From positions 28,387,379 through 28,451,378 of the forward strand of contig OX235263.1 in the NCBI GenBank assembly GCA_944472135.2: a stretch of 64,000 bases of DNA, written 5' to 3'. Shown one piece after another: positions 60,736 to 64,000 of this stretch. The notes below the pieces were generated by a model, which saw only the letters and a program-made list of their open reading frames with translations, searched no databases and was not told the DNA's origin. The stretch is from Trichobilharzia regenti. Lineage: Eukaryota > Platyhelminthes > Trematoda > Strigeidida > Schistosomatidae. Numbering within the stretch: the stretch's first letter is position 1; each line of letters opens with the position of its first letter. The translations under genes were made by a program, and so were the position numbers.

Positions 60736-61644
60736 TATCCTCGAGGCTTTTAGTTTCACCTTGAAAGTCCCTTCTACTAGATAGTGGTCTGAACCCACAT
60801 CTGCTCCTCTCCTTGACCTTGTGTCCAGTAGGCTCCGTCTCCACTTTCTTGAAATTGAGATGAAGTCTATTTGGTTCTTGGTGTTTCCATCTGGTGAAAT
60901 CCATGTCGTCTTGTGTATATCCTTGTGTTTGAACACACCACCAATCACCAAATCATTGAAGGCGCAGAAGTCTGAGAAGAGTTCACCATTGTCGTTCATT
61001 TCACCGAGGGCCTCACGACCCATGGTGAGTTCTCTTCCTGTGTTGTCTCCTCCCAGCTTCGCATTCATGTCGCCCATCAGGATTTTGATATCGCCATTTG
61101 GGACGTTGTCCATTATTGCTTGTAGTTGTCTGTAGAACGCCTCCTTCTTCTCTTGTTCTGAGACGTTTGTAGGCGCATAGCATTGAATGACTGTAACTTT
61201 CCTTCCTTTTGAGTTGAACCTGGCTGTCATTATCCTGGAGGAGATTGGTTCCCACTGCATGAGAGCTTTGGTTGCTGTTGGTGACATCATGATGGCCACT
61301 CCCTCGGTGTGCTCGTGGTTGTCCTCTGGGTGGCCGGAAAATATTACTGTCTCTCCAGTAGGTAGTTGGCACCTTCCAGTTCCGTTCCATCTGCTTTCGC
61401 AGATTCCCAACACTTCTATTCTGTACCTTCTCATTTCAGCGGCTATCTGGGCAGCCTTTCCAGTTTCGTACATTGCACGAACATTCCAGGTACTTATCCT
61501 TACTTTTGCTTTCATCGAAAGAAGGCACATCGGCTGACTGGCTTCTCGAAGGCTTTCACCAGCCTGCGTCATTTCACTCCCCCGATTCCAGCGAAAAGTA
61601 AGGCTATTGCTTATGTTTTTGGAATTGTTAATGTATTTATTCAT
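60694..61644 (-). CDS. RTE LINE: apurinic-type endonuclease domain
   Basis: A 316-codon open frame. The domain starts near residue 45 (the likelier original start is the Met at 44), so the first 40 or so residues may be leader. Catalytic set present in order: Asn54 in STWNVRAM, Glu83 in ICESRW, Tyr156 in CYAPTN, Asp192/Asn194 in GDMNA, T247-W248, Asp260 in NQIDF and Asp286-His287 in SDH. This nuclease nicks the target DNA to prime reverse transcription. The final 10 residues are out of frame because of the break near 60730, after which the true continuation lies in the reverse-transcriptase frame. Confidence 0.85.
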   Translation of the reverse strand: MNKYINNSKNISNSLTFRWNRGSEMTQAGESLREASQPMCLLSMKAKVRISTWNVRAMYETGKAAQIAAEMRRYRIEVLGICESRWNGTGRCQLPTGETVIFSGHPEDNHEHTEGVAIMMSPTATKALMQWEPISSRIMTARFNSKGRKVTVIQCYAPTNVSEQEKKEAFYRQLQAIMDNVPNGDIKILMGDMNAKLGGDNTGRELTMGREALGEMNDNGELFSDFCAFNDLVIGGVFKHKDIHKTTWISPDGNTKNQIDFISISRKWRRSLLDTRSRRGADVGSDHYLVEGTFKVKLKASRIAGIGHNASSTLRN

Positions 61645-61663
61645 TGAAGTTTCTGTAGCGATT

Positions 61664-61675
61664 TGGGAAGCTGTA
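61664..61675. repeat. Target-site duplication, right
   Basis: TGGGAAGCTGTA, identical to 58524-58535. It marks the 5' end of the minus-strand LINE. Confidence 0.85.
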
Positions 61676-62569
61676 CTCAGAAAAACACATTTTGTGATAT
61701 TAGGGATCTAGTTAAATTTCTATAGCAAATTATTATCATTCATCCGATAGGATGGAACGACTGTGTCGTAAACATAGTTAAACTTTGTTCCTTTCCGCTA
61801 TCAGAGAAAAACTGTAGCCAAATAATGAATAAATAGTCTCCTGTGTTGATACTCATCTTAAAATGATGGGAACATTGCAATTCAAGGACAGTTTGGTTGT
61901 GAATCGAAGCATGATAAATCACGCATCGATTGAACAGTGAATAACTTTATTTCTGAAACGAGTTATCTGTGAATATGTCAACCCAGCTAATTACAGGAAA
62001 CATGTCCATGAGGTAACGTCTCATGCATAATACTGTTCATCTGGTGAGTACAGTGACAAAATTCAAAATACCTGGAGTTTGCTATCGAGACAGAGACGCC
62101 ATATGTCTGTGTACAGAAAATGTTAGTTGAACTCCTCCAACCGTCGTGGTCCTAATCCCTCTATGCCTAATAATGGTAATCCCTAATCATATTTTCGCTC
62201 TGAGAAATTTTCCATTTTTCTATTCAATTTGTATATCCTTCCTTTATTACGTCAATTTTTACTATTGCTATTCTCACTTTCAACTGTCCTCGATAGTATA
62301 TCACATGTTCTAATTGTCATTCTCAATCGATAAGAAGACGTATTTTGTCTGAATCGTGTAATGTTTTTGCGAAACACATTCCGAACAATCTGATTGCACA
62401 CAGAATTGTCATAGGAGTATATATCAAATTTTAAGAGTTAGGAGATGAAAAAAAGTTGAGGTTAAAAATTTTTTTTAAAAACAGTTAAGGTTAAAATTTT
62501 AAGGTTAAGTTAAAATGATATATTGAAGGTCAAAATAACAATGAAAATCACTAAACTAAATAATGGCAC

Positions 62570-64000
62570 AGTTGATGAAGGTAACCAACCATGAGCAACC
62601 AAAATTATTCAGCATCAGCGAGGATATTTGACAGGAGTCTCTTTTCTCGGTTATCTACAGAGCATATATTCAGTTATGGCCATCGCATATGATTATGTCA
62701 AAAAGAAAATAGGAAGGGCGAGATACACGTTCATTGAGCTAAAAGAAGACAACTTCATTGAGTACAAACGACAAGATTTGTATTGTTTCAAGACTGTCGA
62801 ATCAGTCCTTTTTGGTTTAGAGACTATGTGAGCATCACTAGGAGCACTTCCCATCGGATATTTAAGTCTTTTCTCAACAGCTGCTTTCGTTAGCTCAACA
62901 TCAAAAGCCTTATGGTTGGCCAGAAGAGACTGAAAGAAAGAAATTCTAACAAGCGAGAAAACATTCAAGGACCTATTGTTTAAAAACCGCGTCGAGGAAA
63001 ATGCAGATGGATAAGAAAGATAGAAAACACACCGTTGTTAGACATCAGGCATAAAGCCACCAAGTGAGATCCAGAAGCGAAAATGAGATTTCAGCGTTAA
63101 TACGAGGGAGACAGAGAGAAAATAGTTCCAGCAGGAGATTAAGGGAGGTAACGTTGCTCACTCATATTGAAATTGGAAAACAAAACGCAGGACGATGCAG
63201 CCTGACTCACATTGTGAAGACGGGAATTTTCATTGTTGAAAAGCAGAGAGTACTATAGAAGCACATCAAAGTAGTGGCTGTAATAGAGAATAACCTCAAG
63301 CTCTAATTTAGTCTTGCTATGAATTCACAGTCATGCATTGGCTTTTGTGAAAACTAGTCACTTTTGACTGATGTGAAAATGATTTATTGAATGAACTACG
63401 AATCCAGTCTAGTTGACTAATACCGGTCACCTCGTAACGCAATATTCTATCTTTACCACCTTCACCAGTTCTCCAAAATGTGACTATGAAATGATTTTTG
63501 CTAGACGCTCATTTCCAAATTTACAGAGATCTGTTAATCAAATCTAACAATCTATGCCTTCACTTCTATTCTACTTTCAAATTTTCAATTTAAGAAATAT
63601 ATTTAGCAAAAAGATGTCTTTCAGCTAATTCATCAGTAAGCTCTTCACTCGTATCTATGTTATATTATATCGCGTGAGGAAGTTTAGACAAAAAGTTAAA
63701 TACAAAACCAATAAAAGTAGTATGGAATGCAATATAAGGGTTCGCGATTATAACCACAGTTCTGTGTCACGCGGAAAATCACGGTCATATATAGAATAGT
63801 TCATAAAAGTTGCAATGGAGTGTGAATCTATAGGATTATTCAGCAAGTGTTTATTTTTGCTGAGGTAGTAGTATGCGTCATGCACAAATGATCTATGGCA
63901 TAGCAATGGCTCACCATGCCAAAGATTAGGAATGTCGTCTAATGTATGAATTAGTCATTCTTCTGCTGTTTATTCTTCCGAAATGAGGTGCAGTAATATA
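62570..64000 (+). repeat. Direct repeat of 26040-27080
   Basis: The same coding-like patch (62690-62831) and the conserved 63800-63990 block, including the 53-nt hairpin at 63861-63913. An extra segment at about 62960-63400 holds an unrecognised Arg/Ser-rich open frame (63064-63258). The copy runs off the window edge. Confidence 0.7.

Larger units (their letters stand above)
58536..61663 (-). mobile_element. Near full-length RTE-clade LINE with target-site duplication
   Basis: 3,128 bp, flanked by the perfect 12-bp duplication TGGGAAGCTGTA (58524-58535 and 61664-61675). The minus strand runs endonuclease, reverse transcriptase, then a C-terminal region whose coding sequence continues to the last bases and ends in an (AAT)n tail, typical of RTE elements. 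The 5' leader is only about 20 nt. Lesions: a frame change near 60730, a TGA at 59414, an extra base inside the FADD catalytic codons (about 59341-59355), and further frame changes and a TGA in the C-terminal part. Arm 1 of the inverted duplication has no insertion here, so this element is younger than the duplication. Confidence 0.9.
49560..62570. repeat. Arm 2 of the large inverted duplication (partner 16960-22885)
   Basis: Reverse-complement colinearity with 22885 down to 16960. Extra blocks not in arm 1: about 51955-53887 (contains gene B's transmembrane exon), about 56025-57840 (contains a piece inverted at 24424-24600) and the LINE 58536-61663. Between 53000 and 58200 I see no gene beyond this repeat content. 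The frames at 56436-56762 and 57458-57727 (minus) are unrecognised. Confidence 0.8.

Noticed and set aside
59691..61537. Plus-strand ORFs across the LINE
   Set aside because: They are shadows of the minus-strand endonuclease and reverse transcriptase.

Overview
The window looks like repeat-rich, AT-rich nuclear DNA of a parasitic flatworm, most likely a blood fluke (Schistosoma/Trichobilharzia type). The reasons are a recognisable RTE-clade LINE, many Penelope-like elements (PLEs) with GIY-YIG endonucleases, tRNA-headed SINEs, and small secreted or membrane genes built from micro-exons and Kunitz exons. The species assignment is inference. Genes here are split into exons far too short to show as long ORFs, so they were found from splice sites and reading phase.

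Three gene models stand out, all on the plus strand. (1) Gene D, 35651-42363, encodes a secreted protein with a signal peptide and two Kunitz domains. It has seven exons, including ones of 27, 17 and 26 nt, and every junction keeps phase. Kunitz domain 1 carries an apparent one-T deletion in a homopolymer and lacks both cysteines of the Cys14-Cys38 pair. (2) Gene A, about 2.65-9.72 kb, and (3) gene B, about 44.28-52.58 kb, are paralogues. Each ends in an 11-nt exon followed by a 69-nt terminal exon encoding a 22-residue transmembrane tail, and each has 12-nt micro-exons upstream. In gene B a 1,246-bp tandem duplication (2.6 copies, 44004-47237) carries one 12-nt micro-exon per unit, so copying DNA would add a PTTT unit to the protein. 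A third, damaged copy (gene C) lies on the minus strand near 20.8 kb.

Layout. 0-10 kb: gene A with old repeats in its introns, including an inverted repeat (5976-7649) broken by a SINE. 10-16 kb: a decayed RTE fragment and two PLE remnants. 17-22.9 kb: one arm of a large inverted duplication whose partner is 49.6-62.6 kb. 22.9-34.7 kb: PLE fragments, SINEs and a segment (26.0-27.1 kb) repeated directly at the right edge. 35.6-42.4 kb: gene D with an antisense PLE in intron 3. 44-52.6 kb: gene B. 58.5-61.7 kb: a near full-length RTE LINE with a 12-bp target-site duplication, inserted after the inverted duplication.

The overall picture is a small family of secreted and membrane micro-exon genes copied both in tandem and inverted, amid heavy retroelement load. 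No bacterial-type operons, CRISPR arrays or standard tRNA/rRNA genes were seen.
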